From JACPTG01 sp964504135 (GTDB lineage Archaea > Nanobdellota > Nanobdellia > Woesearchaeales > UBA10216): a stretch of DNA of 37,811 nt. Within the stretch, counting starts at the first letter, position 1, and each line of letters opens with the position of its first letter. Below are positions 29,472 to 37,344 of this stretch, one piece after another. The notes beneath the pieces are model-generated. The model saw nothing but the letters and a program-made list of their open reading frames with translations, was not told the origin of the DNA and ran no database searches. The stretch covers positions 1 through 37,811 of the forward strand of contig CAZDCW010000009.1 of assembly GCA_964504135.1 (NCBI GenBank), read 5' to 3'. The position numbers were made by a program, and so were the translations under genes.

Positions 29472-30409
29472 TGCTTATGGAGCTTGTTACAGATGTGGCG
29501 GCAAGGGCTGGAGAGGTTAAGCAGTGCATATCCGCTTATGGCTCTGCCCCTGAGCATAATTTTGCCTATTTCCTTTCAAGGACCGAGCTTGGCGGCGTTA
29601 GTTTGTTCATTAAGTCAGGTCAGCATGGCCTTCTTGCCTCTTACCGGCCCAGGGTGGGAGAGTTGATGGCCATAGCGCAGCCCTTGGCTCCTGCTGTTGA
29701 GCACGCCAGGCTTACTGTTGAGGCAGCCAGGCTCTGCTTTGATTCGCTTGGCTGCAGGAAATTCGTGGTTGAGCAGGGGCCGGAGCTTAGGAGGGAGTCG
29801 CTTCCTTTGTTCAGGCAGGCTGGATTCAGGGATTTGCCCCCGCGCTGCGTCTTCCACTGGCCTGAATTCAACTTGGCCGGGTGGGATGGTGACATTCTTC
29901 AGGGCGAGAAGTGGAAGGACATCAGAAATGTAAAGAACAGGTTTCACCGTGAGCATTCTGTGGAGGCTGTTGACAGCTCCTCTCTGCCAAAGGAAGCGCT
30001 GAGGCAGGTTGTTGCGGAGTGGGCTGCGGGAAGGAGGAATAATTCTGATGGGGCCAATAGGGAGAATTCCAACTTCGCCTATGTCGAGCCTTATTACAGG
30101 CTGATTGACGCCGGCTTTGCAGGGGTTGCCCATGCCAAGACGCTTGTAGTTGACGGCATTCCCTCTTCCATTGCCGCAGGCTGGGAAATCCCCAACTCCG
30201 ACAGGGGCTATTACTCGGCGATTGGCGTATGCAGCTACAGGTTTGATGGCCTGGCAGAGGTTGCCAGCATGGAAGACCTTGTTATGCTGAAGGCAGCGGG
30301 CTACAGGCTTGTTGATTTTGGCGGAAGCTCAAAGGCGCTTCTTAAGTTCAAGATGAAGTTCAGGCCAACTTCTGTGTATAAGACAATAGTGTATGCGGTG
30401 AGCCGTTGA
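29471..30409 (+). CDS. GNAT-fold / FemAB-like acyltransferase-type protein
   Basis: The 312-aa protein starts at ATG 29471, which overlaps the preceding stop (TGATG). It appears to be a two-GNAT-half protein like its neighbour. KWKDIRNVKNRFHREH (about 153-168) sits where DUF2156 proteins have the K-x-RN helix, and the C-terminus carries DRGYYSAIGVCSYRFDGLAEVASMEDL, then VDFGGSSKALLKFKMKFRPTSVY, as in FemAB and DUF2156 enzymes. The two neighbours are probably ancient relatives. The donor and acceptor are unknown; an aminoacyl or acyl transfer to a polyamine or lipid is a guess from context. Confidence 0.72.
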   Translation: MLMELVTDVAARAGEVKQCISAYGSAPEHNFAYFLSRTELGGVSLFIKSGQHGLLASYRPRVGELMAIAQPLAPAVEHARLTVEAARLCFDSLGCRKFVVEQGPELRRESLPLFRQAGFRDLPPRCVFHWPEFNLAGWDGDILQGEKWKDIRNVKNRFHREHSVEAVDSSSLPKEALRQVVAEWAAGRRNNSDGANRENSNFAYVEPYYRLIDAGFAGVAHAKTLVVDGIPSSIAAGWEIPNSDRGYYSAIGVCSYRFDGLAEVASMEDLVMLKAAGYRLVDFGGSSKALLKFKMKFRPTSVYKTIVYAVSR

Positions 30410-30448
30410 ACCTAAACCACCAACCACGAACTATTAACTACCAACCCT
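30408..30448 (+). repeat. A/C-rich ACCAACCACGAAC tract
   Basis: Units of AACCACC, AACCACG, AACTATT and AACTACC lie on the plus strand between two convergent genes. The tract encodes the last residues and the stop of the minus-strand gene. No GTAGCAGGCTG repeat was found next to it. Confidence 0.55.
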
Positions 30449-30814
30449 TGGCAGCAGCCTGTATGCAAGTTTTCCCGCAACCAGATAAGCGGTTAATGGC
30501 GTTGTATAGTCTTTGAGAATGTTCATTGCTGCATTTACAAAGCTGTCGTATTGGACCTGAAGCCTTAAGGCCTCGGCGCCGCCCATTCCAAGGGTATCTT
30601 CAAGATTATCCGCAAGCATCTCAGAGAGTCTGTAGGCGATGGCTGCCTTCTCGGCAGGCTGCATGAACTTCCTGACATCCGCATCCGGGACTTTGAGGTA
30701 TTGCCTGCCGAATGTTACTGTCATGAACGCCCTTGCCTGCTCAACAGTCCAGTCAATGGGCTGCAGAAGGCCTGTTTGGGATGCAAGCTGCTCAAGGGAT
30801 GCTGCCATGTTCAT
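30434..30814 (-). CDS. Hypothetical protein, third gene of the HicBA operon
   Basis: The 126-aa soluble protein is predicted to be almost all helical, with no membrane segment. It begins MNMAASLEQLASQTGLLQPI and contains QARAFMTVTFGRQYLKV and PAEKAAIAYRLSEMLADNLE. The ATG overlaps the hicA stop by ATGA, so it is translated with the toxin-antitoxin genes. I do not recognise it. It may be an accessory to HicBA or a bystander of a shared promoter. Its style matches the anonymous genes at 10312 and 35081. Confidence 0.65.
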   Translation of the reverse strand: MNMAASLEQLASQTGLLQPIDWTVEQARAFMTVTFGRQYLKVPDADVRKFMQPAEKAAIAYRLSEMLADNLEDTLGMGGAEALRLQVQYDSFVNAAMNILKDYTTPLTAYLVAGKLAYRLLPRVGS

Positions 30815-31041
30815 TTAATGTGGCTGATAAACTCTTCCCTGCTAATCTGCAGGTCATGCTTGATTATCTTGTTAAGCAGCCCCCTATCAATATCTTCATT
30901 CGGGTGGTTCGGTACAATGGTGCTTCTGCCATCTGGATGACCGAAGAACATATGGCTGCCCTGCTGCCGCTTGAATTCAAATCCTAACTTCGTAAGAACC
31001 TTGGCAACTTCCGTTGCCTTCATCAATGGGACTTTCGACAC
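30811..31041 (-). CDS. hicA: HicA-family toxin (mRNA interferase)
   Basis: HicA proteins are small dsRBD-like ribonucleases that cleave mRNA. The 76-aa protein shows the family layout: MKATEVAKVLTKLGFEFKRQQGSHMFF with the catalytic histidine in QGSH, then STIVPNHPNEDIDRGLLNKIIKHDLQISREEF. The frame begins with a GTG directly after the hicB stop; an ATG 18 nt further on is an alternative. The antitoxin gene is upstream, the reverse of the classic hicA-hicB order. Confidence 0.9.
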   Translation of the reverse strand: MSKVPLMKATEVAKVLTKLGFEFKRQQGSHMFFGHPDGRSTIVPNHPNEDIDRGLLNKIIKHDLQISREEFISHIK

Positions 31042-31245
31042 CTATACCTCTATCTGCTGCAAACTGAGAAACTTGCTTTTTTGTTCAGGCTTTTTCACAC
31101 TAAGATACAGGGAAATGGCTTCCCTGGTTCTTCTTAGGAGCTCGTCATATGTTTTTGCCTGCGTATGGCAGCCAGGAAGTTCAACTACCTGTGAAATCAG
31201 GTATCCGTCCTCCCCTTCTTCAACAATCACGTTAAACCTGTTCAT
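31042..31245 (-). CDS. hicB: HicB-family antitoxin
   Basis: The 67-aa protein is the partial RNase H-like HicB fold: FNVIVEEGEDGYLISQVVELPGCHTQAKTYDELLRRTREAISLYL. The PGC..A.T..E...R..EAI signature is complete. It lacks the extra C-terminal DNA-binding domain of long HicB proteins, so how it represses its operon is unclear. GTTTAAATAG at 31267-31276 lies 27 nt upstream, giving a leaderless mRNA. Confidence 0.9.
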   Translation of the reverse strand: MNRFNVIVEEGEDGYLISQVVELPGCHTQAKTYDELLRRTREAISLYLSVKKPEQKSKFLSLQQIEV

Positions 31246-31266
31246 AAACGCAGTCAGGTTTACGCT

Positions 31267-31276
31267 GTTTAAATAG
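31267..31276 (-). promoter_or_regulatory. TATA-like box for hicBA
   Basis: The minus strand reads CTATTTAAAC, centred 27 nt before the hicB ATG at 31245. Confidence 0.55.
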
Positions 31277-31293
31277 TTATCGCAGACGGCTTT

Positions 31294-31770
31294 TTACACC
31301 CTGCCGGCCGGCAAACAATACTTGCTTGCCCCGGCTCTTGCAATTGCCTGTATAGTCCGGGCTGCGCGGCTCCTGAGTTTGTCAATCAGCGGCTCATAAT
31401 GCCCTGCCCACCTTACCCTGCTGTATCTTGCCGCTGCTGCGAATCCTACACCCATGGCATACGTGGGCAGCGTTGCGGTGACTAGGCTTTCAGCATCCTG
31501 AAACGAGAATAAGCTGAGCAAGATTACAGTCGAGAATCCGCAAATGTATCCGCTGCCTGAGTAAACGGAAGAACATATGCTGCCAACATCCCTGCCTGCT
31601 TCATTCCCAAGCGCAGAATAGTCCTTGAACGCAGGAATGAGCGTTGAGTGGTCTCCTGTTGCCTGAGCTGCTGTCAGCTTATCGTCAACAGACTGCCATT
31701 CGCGAAGCCTGCTGGCGGCCTCTGGAAGAAGAATACAGTCACTATTCTCCATAAGGAGGTAAAGGTTCAT
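31294..31770 (-). CDS. Two-helix membrane hypothetical protein, 158 aa
   Basis: Not recognised. The first 65 residues are polar and helical (LPEAASRLREWQSVDDKLTA). Two hydrophobic segments follow (about 72-90, SGYICGFSTVILLSLFSF, and 98-115, VTATLPTYAMGVGFAAAA), then a basic tail (LIDKLRSRAARTIQAIARAG). Its ATG overlaps the ileS stop, so it is the last gene of the ileS unit. No functional link to IleS is obvious. Confidence 0.65.
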   Translation of the reverse strand: MNLYLLMENSDCILLPEAASRLREWQSVDDKLTAAQATGDHSTLIPAFKDYSALGNEAGRDVGSICSSVYSGSGYICGFSTVILLSLFSFQDAESLVTATLPTYAMGVGFAAAARYSRVRWAGHYEPLIDKLRSRAARTIQAIARAGASKYCLPAGRV

Positions 31771-34700
31771 TTTTGGAACAGCCTGAAGTGCACTGTGGCT
31801 TCCTGTTCCCTTATCTTTTCCCTGCTTGTGTGCTGGAAGCTTGTGTCTGGCTCTGCTGGGGATATTTGCAGTTCTGCCGCGCCTACCCTGTTGGCTATGG
31901 CGTCATGGAAGGCAGTGAGCATCTCGGTAAGGACTGTTCCTGCCTTTATGTATAGGGTTATCTGCTGGCTTCTTTTCAGCCCTGCCTGCTTTCTCATGTT
32001 CTGTATCCTTCGCATCAGCTCCCTTGCGTATCCCTCTGCCTCAAGCTCAGGAGTGGTTACTATGTTCAGGTATGCTTCGCCTGAGTCGAATGGCACAAAC
32101 TCGTATCCGTACGGCGGCTGCTTTCCCACGCTCAGGTGCTCCTGCGTTAGGGTTATCTTGTCATCATCCAGGTTCAGCACGAATTGCCCGTCCCTTTCTA
32201 AGTACCTTAGCACTGTGTCCGGCGCTGTCATCGCAAGCGCTGCTATTATCCTGGTTGATTTCTGCCCGAAGTGTGGCACCAGTTTCTCATAGTCTGCCTG
32301 CACTGTTGGCTTTGCCTTGCTGAAGGTTGGCTCGGTTTTTATCTGCTTTATGTTTGCCTGCCTTTTTATTGCCTCAAGTATTTCCTGGTTCCTTATCTTG
32401 CCCGTGACAAGCGTTGCCTCTGCAAGCGGCCACCTGATTCCAAGCTTTGCCTTCTCCCGCGCAGCCAGGAGTGCCTGCAGCGCGCTCTTTGCCGCGGCAA
32501 ATTCCTGCTCCAGTTCTTCATCTATCAACTCCTGGTCGTGGCCAGGCCATTCATACAGGTGTATGCTTTCCTCTGGCAGGCTGAATGGCTTCCTTAGGTT
32601 CTGGTACATTTTCTCTGCGATGAAAGGCGCAATTGGTGCCAGCATCTTGAGGCCTTCGAGGAAGACTGTGAAGGCCGTGTGCAGGACAGTGTTCCTTTCA
32701 ACGTCACTTCCAACTGATTTTTCCCTTGTAAGCTGTATGTATGTCCTGCTGAGCTCAAGAAGGAGTTCTTCGACAGCCCAGGGCGTTTCATTTATGTTGT
32801 ATTCCTCGAACAGGCTGCTCGCCTTCTTTATTGTGCTGTGGAGTTTTGACAGCATGTATCTTTCTTCAACCGCCAGCTCCTTGTCTCCTTCAATGTCAGC
32901 TGTTTCAGAGAGCTCAATCAGGAAGCGGTGTATGTTCCAGAAAACGCCCAGGTTCTTGTTTTTCAGTTTCATGTCCTCGAAATTGTAGTTGAGGTCAAAG
33001 CCCGGCTTCGCCCCCCCGATGCTGTAGTACCTTAGCGTGTCTGCGCCGTAGCTGTCAATGACTTCGTATGGTGATATCGTGTTTTTCAGCGACTTGGACA
33101 TTTTCCTGCCCAGCGCGTCATTTACAAATCCGTGCATGTACACTGCCTTGTAGCAGTTTTTCCTGTGGCTTACCATGGAGAGGCATATCATGCTGTTGAA
33201 CCAGCCCCTTATCTGGTCTTTTCCTTCCAGTATGAAGTCCGCTGGCCACAGCTTTTCAAACAGTTGCCTCGTTTCCGGGTAATTCAATGGCGCCCATGAC
33301 GCTGCCCCGGAATCAAGCCAGACATCCAGCACGTCCTGCACCCTTTTCATCTCTTGGCCGCATTTGCATCTGAAAGTTACCTCGTCTATCCATGGCCTGT
33401 GCAGGTTTTCTATCTCCATGGGAAGCTCCTTCCGGCTGGCAACTATTCTTGTTTCAGCGCAGCCAGCGCATTTCCAGATTGGCAGTGGTATTCCCCAGAA
33501 CCTTTGCCTGGAGATGCACCAGTCCTGGAGGTTCTGCAGCCAGCTTTCAAACCACCTGTTGCCTGCCCAGTCAGGAACCCACCTTACCCTTTCATTCTCC
33601 TGGAGCATTTTTTCCTTGAGCTTCTCAACAGCGAGGAACCACTGCATGGTTGCCCTGTATATGACTGGCGTTTCGCATCGCCAGCAGCATGCGTACTCGT
33701 GAGTTACCGATGCTGTGGTTACGAGCTTCCCTTTTTCCTGGAGGCTGGCAATTATCCTGTCATCATCCTTCCTGGCGTACAGGCCTTCAAACGGCCCTGC
33801 ATCCTGGAATTTTCCATGCTCATCCAGCGTATTAACAGCAGGCAGCCCGTTTCTCCTCCCGATTTCAAAGTCCTCAGGCCCGCAGCCAGGCGCTGTGTGC
33901 ACAAGCCCTGTGCCTGCGCTCAAATCCACATATTCGCTGCTCATCACGACAGAATTTGCGGCCGGGCTGTCCACGCTGGAGTAATAGGGCATTTCGCTGA
34001 TGAATGGCGGCATGTATTTTGCCCCTTCCAGGTATGAGCCCTTGAACTCCTCAACTATCTCGTAGGTGTAGCCGCACAGCTCCATGAGCTTCTTTGCAAG
34101 GCCCTTTGCCAGTATCCAGTCCTCGCCCAGCTCCTTTACCTTTGCCACCACATAGTCCAGTTCCGGGTGCGCCATCACCGCCAGGTTAAATGGCAGCGTC
34201 CAGGGTGTTGTGGTCCATATTATCAGGAAGGTCTGCTCCTTCAAGGGAAGCTTGACGTACACTGACTTGTCTGTGAGGTTTTTGTAGTTAAGCTCATGCT
34301 TGGCCAGGGCTGTTGCGCACCTCGGGCACCACGTCATGCTCTTTTTGCCTTCATACAGGTATCCATTCTTGTTTGCCTGGGAAAGAGCCCACCATGCCCC
34401 TTCTATGTACTCGTTCCTTATGCTCATGTAGGGGTTGTCCCAGTCCATCCAGACGCCCATCCTTTTGAAATCTGTTATCATGGGCTGCATCTGCTCCATG
34501 GAGAATTTCTCGCACTCATCTATGAAGTTCTTTATGCCCAGCTTCTCGGTTATCTCTTTCTTGTCCTTTATGCCCAGCTTCTTCTCCACGGCAACTTCTA
34601 TTGGAAGGCCGTGCATGTCAAATCCCGGCTGGCTCCAGGCGTCAAAGCCCTTCATTCGCTTGTATCTGAGTATGCAGTCCTTCAGCGCCTTGTTCCAGGC

Positions 34701-34865
34701 ATGCCCTATGTGTATGGAGCCGCTGGTGTACGGCGGCCCGTCTATGAAGTAAAAAGCCCGCTTGCCCTTATTCCTGTCAGCTGCCTTTTTGTAGCTCCTG
34801 TGCCTTTCCCAGAACTCAAGCATCTCAGGCTCAATTGCCTTTGCGTCGTACTGTTCAGCAGCCAT
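31767..34865 (-). CDS. ileS: Isoleucyl-tRNA synthetase
   Basis: This class I synthetase charges tRNA-Ile and edits valine. The 1032-aa protein has the HIGH motif in SGSIHIGHAWNKALKDC (52-55) and the connective-peptide editing domain with TTTPWTLP. A CPRC-type and a CAGC/CKC zinc site (WKCAGCAETR, FRCKCGQEM) follow, then KMSKS in GRKMSKSLKNTISPYEV (588-592) and a helical anticodon domain. Length and motif order match archaeal/eukaryotic-type IleRS. The upstream 50-aa gene ends 39 nt before the ATG and the downstream gene overlaps it. Confidence 0.96.
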   Translation of the reverse strand: MAAEQYDAKAIEPEMLEFWERHRSYKKAADRNKGKRAFYFIDGPPYTSGSIHIGHAWNKALKDCILRYKRMKGFDAWSQPGFDMHGLPIEVAVEKKLGIKDKKEITEKLGIKNFIDECEKFSMEQMQPMITDFKRMGVWMDWDNPYMSIRNEYIEGAWWALSQANKNGYLYEGKKSMTWCPRCATALAKHELNYKNLTDKSVYVKLPLKEQTFLIIWTTTPWTLPFNLAVMAHPELDYVVAKVKELGEDWILAKGLAKKLMELCGYTYEIVEEFKGSYLEGAKYMPPFISEMPYYSSVDSPAANSVVMSSEYVDLSAGTGLVHTAPGCGPEDFEIGRRNGLPAVNTLDEHGKFQDAGPFEGLYARKDDDRIIASLQEKGKLVTTASVTHEYACCWRCETPVIYRATMQWFLAVEKLKEKMLQENERVRWVPDWAGNRWFESWLQNLQDWCISRQRFWGIPLPIWKCAGCAETRIVASRKELPMEIENLHRPWIDEVTFRCKCGQEMKRVQDVLDVWLDSGAASWAPLNYPETRQLFEKLWPADFILEGKDQIRGWFNSMICLSMVSHRKNCYKAVYMHGFVNDALGRKMSKSLKNTISPYEVIDSYGADTLRYYSIGGAKPGFDLNYNFEDMKLKNKNLGVFWNIHRFLIELSETADIEGDKELAVEERYMLSKLHSTIKKASSLFEEYNINETPWAVEELLLELSRTYIQLTREKSVGSDVERNTVLHTAFTVFLEGLKMLAPIAPFIAEKMYQNLRKPFSLPEESIHLYEWPGHDQELIDEELEQEFAAAKSALQALLAAREKAKLGIRWPLAEATLVTGKIRNQEILEAIKRQANIKQIKTEPTFSKAKPTVQADYEKLVPHFGQKSTRIIAALAMTAPDTVLRYLERDGQFVLNLDDDKITLTQEHLSVGKQPPYGYEFVPFDSGEAYLNIVTTPELEAEGYARELMRRIQNMRKQAGLKRSQQITLYIKAGTVLTEMLTAFHDAIANRVGAAELQISPAEPDTSFQHTSREKIREQEATVHFRLFQK

Positions 34866-34904
34866 CCCAGGTGCGAAGAACCGCCGCTGTTTAAAAAGTT
34901 TGTT

Positions 34905-35057
34905 TCAGTTTCTGTGGCCCTTGGGAAAAGCTTTTTCCTTCCATCCTTTCTTGGCTTCATCCTTGAATTTCTGGCCGCTTTCGCAGTTTTTCACTTTTCC
35001 AAAGATGTCTGAGAAATCAGTTGCCTTTATCACATCCCATTTCCTTGCATCAGCCAT
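34905..35057 (-). CDS. 50-aa basic protein upstream of ileS
   Basis: A strong GGAGG ribosome-binding site lies 8 nt before the ATG. The product (MADARKWDVIKATDFSDIFG, then VKNCESGQ, ending KEKAFPKGHRN) is lysine-rich and soluble, with one Cys. I do not recognise it. It lies between the 139-aa gene and ileS on the same strand and is probably co-transcribed with ileS. The good ribosome-binding site is the main support, as the protein itself has no diagnostic motif. Confidence 0.55.
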   Translation of the reverse strand: MADARKWDVIKATDFSDIFGKVKNCESGQKFKDEAKKGWKEKAFPKGHRN

Positions 35058-35080
35058 AACATCTGCCTCCTTTGATTTCA

Positions 35081-35500
35081 TCACTGGCCAGCTTTTACCC
35101 CTGCTTTTACTCTTTCGATGTACCAGCCAGCCCTGTTTGCATTTAGCAGCAAATTATGGGCATGGCCTGCCGATTGGATTTCAACCTGAGGGTCTCTAAG
35201 GGCCAGGCCAGCCCTCACATATTTTTCACCCTCCTGAACCAAGCCCTGGGCCTCTGCAACCAACTCAAGCCCTTTATGGGCATTTCCGGATTCTATCTGG
35301 TGTTGGGCCAGCCGGGCCGTCTGAAAAGAAGCCAGGATATAGGCCTCAGCCAATACCCAATATACATCAAACGGCAACTGTGCTGATGTAATATCCGGAA
35401 CCTGCGATAAAATAACCTCTATGGCTCCACGAAAATCTTTTTCATCAATCAGCGCCCTTGCCTGCGCTAACGCTTCCTGGACAGGCTCATCAATAGTCAT
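35081..35500 (-). CDS. TPR-like helical hypothetical protein, 139 aa
   Basis: The all-helical soluble protein begins MTIDEPVQEALAQARALIDE. It shows TPR-like helix pairs (ALAQARALIDEKDFRGAIEVIL, FDVYWVLAEAYILASFQTARLA, GLELVAEAQGLVQEGEKYVR). No single repeat matches the TPR consensus fully. A CTTTATATAGG box about 27 nt before the ATG supports a leaderless transcript. It may serve as a protein-interaction adaptor; no family was recognised. The downstream 50-aa gene follows after 23 nt. Confidence 0.65.
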   Translation of the reverse strand: MTIDEPVQEALAQARALIDEKDFRGAIEVILSQVPDITSAQLPFDVYWVLAEAYILASFQTARLAQHQIESGNAHKGLELVAEAQGLVQEGEKYVRAGLALRDPQVEIQSAGHAHNLLLNANRAGWYIERVKAGVKAGQ

Positions 35501-35602
35501 TTTACAGCGCGGATTATTCAGACCTATATAAAGACTTTCTCGACTTCTTTTGCCTTTTGCAAACTCAAAAACAATTTAAACAGCAGGGTAAAAGGCTCAT
35601 CT

Positions 35603-36196
35603 GTGAGGTTCCTGCATTTAATCAGGCTCGTTGTTCTTGCCGGGAGCCATGTGATTTTGCTGTTCTTCCTTGCATGGCTTATTGGGAGCCTTCTGTTTGC
35701 TTTTAGCTTTGTGACCGCAGCTCTCTTGCTTGCAAGTATTGCTCTTGAGGCAGCTTACCTTTTTGTCATGAAAATGCGGAATTCCGCGAGAAACCCTCTA
35801 TTCACCTTCCTTTCAATTCTTCTTTTAGTAACGTTTATCCTTTATTTGGCTGGGGTCGAGGGAGTGGCACATGAGTCATATGCTGTTTTAAGCGGAATCT
35901 TCTCTTCGTTCCTTGGCATGCTTGTTGTGCTTGTTTTAGTCCCTTTATTCCCGATTGTTGTTATTGTTATGACTTTCTTCGCCCTTAAGGGGCTGGCCAG
36001 GAAGGTACTCATTTCATTTGAGGCCGCATTTGCGTTTTTTTATTATGCTTGGCTGTTGAATTACTTGATACAGCAGCAGCTGGTTGCAGGCCTGGTTTCT
36101 TTTCTGGTGAATGCATGGCTGTTTTATTTTGGCGGCCTTGTGCTCTTGCACATAATTTATCTGGTGGACGAGGATGAGGCTTTTCCATTAGAATAA
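35603..36196 (+). CDS. Polytopic membrane protein, 197 aa
   Basis: The start is GTG, supported by CAATTTAAAC about 28 nt upstream; the next Met would cut off the first helix. About six hydrophobic helices fill almost the whole length (roughly 8-28, 33-54, 66-85, 95-125, 135-155 and 162-187). They are separated by short basic loops (MKMRNSARN, KGLARK) and the protein ends with an acidic tail (VDEDEAFPLE). No catalytic or transport motif is visible. It stands alone and is divergent from the thiol-free 35081 gene. Confidence 0.65.
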   Translation: MRFLHLIRLVVLAGSHVILLFFLAWLIGSLLFAFSFVTAALLLASIALEAAYLFVMKMRNSARNPLFTFLSILLLVTFILYLAGVEGVAHESYAVLSGIFSSFLGMLVVLVLVPLFPIVVIVMTFFALKGLARKVLISFEAAFAFFYYAWLLNYLIQQQLVAGLVSFLVNAWLFYFGGLVLLHIIYLVDEDEAFPLE

Positions 36197-36261
36197 TCCA
36201 ATTGAATCTTCAGGGGAAACGGCTCCTGCCCAAAAACCTAAGCCGACCCGCTGGGGCGCCC

Positions 36262-36579
36262 TTACGTCCAGATAGGTCTGGAAGTTTCCTGCTGAGGCCC
36301 ATATAACCTGTTCTGAAGTGTCCTAGCTTGCAGCGCCCTTGCATTAGGGTCTGCCAGCAGCAATTGGCTTGCCAGCGAGGGATAAGGATGGCCCATCGCT
36401 GCATAAACCGCGCTCAAATCCAGATAGGTCTGGAATCGAGTATCCATTATCCACTCTGTCTCTTCCCCGCAGGTTGCTTCCAGCCCAGAAAGATGCTCAA
36501 CCCTTCTAAGATACTCAAGCGCCAGCCCGATTTTCCCTTCCTCTCCAGTTAGGAATACGGGTGAGTCAGCCATTTTCAC
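36262..36579 (-). CDS. Hypothetical protein, 105 aa
   Basis: Not recognised. The small helical soluble protein begins MADSPVFLTGEEGKIGLALEY. It contains LRRVEHLSGLEATCGEETEWI, which recalls a TPR helix pair, and ends QETSRPIWT. GTG 36579 overlaps the upstream stop and ATG 36573 is two codons later; either may be used. It is coupled to the Gly/Ala-rich membrane gene at 36576. Confidence 0.55.
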   Translation of the reverse strand: MKMADSPVFLTGEEGKIGLALEYLRRVEHLSGLEATCGEETEWIMDTRFQTYLDLSAVYAAMGHPYPSLASQLLLADPNARALQARTLQNRLYGPQQETSRPIWT

Positions 36580-36884
36580 TGCCCCTGCTGCCTTTTCATC
36601 AGCTCTGCTGCCTTCAGCAGTTCTGCTTCCACGGCGGATTCAAGCGTGTCCACTGCGTCGATTTGCCGCACTGTTAACGCTTGGTTGATGCTTGCCGCGA
36701 TAAAGCTAGAAGCCGCGGCACCTGCCGCTGTTTCGTAACTCCCCATTAGTGCAGCAGCCACAGCGAGACCACTACCAAAGCCCGAGCCAACTGAAAGGGC
36801 GTAATTGCCTGGTCCGATTTTAACTCGCTGGAAGCTGTCGTGTAATGTTTCCAGATAGTCCTTTTCGGCGTAAGGTGTACTCAT
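36576..36884 (-). CDS. Small Gly/Ala-rich hydrophobic protein, 102 aa
   Basis: Not recognised. After a polar N-terminus (about 1-24), residues 28-70 are a Gly/Ala/Ser-rich hydrophobic stretch: NYALSVGSGFGSGLAVAAAL and ETAAGAAASSFIAASINQAL. This stretch could form two short membrane helices. A helical acidic/basic tail follows (LESAVEAELLKAAELMKR). A GCTTTATAAAGCT palindrome about 30 nt upstream serves as the TATA box. A small pore- or glycine-zipper-like membrane protein is possible. The gene overlaps the next one. Confidence 0.6.
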   Translation of the reverse strand: MSTPYAEKDYLETLHDSFQRVKIGPGNYALSVGSGFGSGLAVAAALMGSYETAAGAAASSFIAASINQALTVRQIDAVDTLESAVEAELLKAAELMKRQQGQ

Positions 36885-36946
36885 ACGGTGGGAAAATTAG
36901 TCCAGCTTTATAAAGCTTTCACCTTTCACCACCGTTGGGTAACAAC

Positions 36947-37096
36947 CTACTTCAGAACTTCGTTGCATCCGAGGCATACATGGGCCTCATGCTCATCGCT
37001 GAACTCTGTGTTTGTTCCATACTCCAGGACAGTCTTGCAAGTAGGGCATCGTGGCTCCAAGTATCCGATTTCATTGTACTCGTTGAACATTGGCAT
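36947..37096 (-). CDS. 49-aa zinc-ribbon protein
   Basis: This short frame encodes MPMFNEYNEIGYLEPRCPTC, then KTVLEYGTNTEFSDEHEAHVCLGCNEVLK. The two CxxC pairs (CPTC, CLGC) about 21 residues apart form a treble-clef or rubredoxin-type zinc ribbon. ACTTTATAAAAGT at 37115-37127 lies about 26 nt before the ATG, indicating a leaderless mRNA. Small archaeal zinc ribbons often act as transcription, ribosome or protein-interaction factors; the role here is unknown. Confidence 0.75.
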   Translation of the reverse strand: MPMFNEYNEIGYLEPRCPTCKTVLEYGTNTEFSDEHEAHVCLGCNEVLK

Positions 37097-37114
37097 TTAT
37101 CCTGTTTAGTGAGG

Positions 37115-37127
37115 ACTTTATAAAAGT
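37115..37127 (-). promoter_or_regulatory. TATA-like box of the zinc-ribbon gene
   Basis: ACTTTTATAAAGT on the minus strand is centred about 26 nt before the ATG at 37096. Confidence 0.5.
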
Positions 37128-37155
37128 TGCCATATATTTAATATATGTTTTATAC

Positions 37156-37284
37156 TCAGCCCTGGACAGACAGTGCTCTTATAATGCTGGTAACCCCCCA
37201 GTACAGGAGCGGCAGGGCTATTGCCAGGAGTATCCAGTTCCATATGTCCTTTGCGTCAACAAAAAAGAATTCCTTGAAGCCCAT
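37156..37284 (-). CDS. 42-aa single-helix membrane protein
   Basis: The short frame encodes MGFKEFFFVDAKDIWNWILL, then AIALPLLYWGVTSIIRALSVQG. The first 13 residues are amphipathic and residues 14-36 form one membrane helix. A TTATAGAA-containing TATA-like box (37303-37313) lies about 25 nt upstream, and the start context is leaderless. Not recognised; the promoter position and a good hydrophobic helix are the evidence. Confidence 0.6.
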   Translation of the reverse strand: MGFKEFFFVDAKDIWNWILLAIALPLLYWGVTSIIRALSVQG

Positions 37285-37344
37285 GCCTGTTTTTCACCCA
37301 GCTTCTATAAAAGCATGTGCTGCCACCTAAAAGTGGGAAAGAAA

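Noticed and set aside
34866..34904. IleS start further upstream
   Set aside because: The sequence before ATG 34865 contains stops in frame, and MAAEQYDAKAIEPEMLEFWE is a normal IleRS N-terminus.
33354..35012. Long open frames on the plus strand opposite ileS
   Set aside because: They are antisense to a complete IleRS with all motifs; their translations are Pro/Cys/His/Leu-rich shadow sequence without domains.
36210..36404. 64-aa minus-strand frame
   Set aside because: It overlaps the 105-aa gene in another frame, lacks a ribosome-binding site, and its Trp/Arg/Cys-rich translation looks like a shadow.
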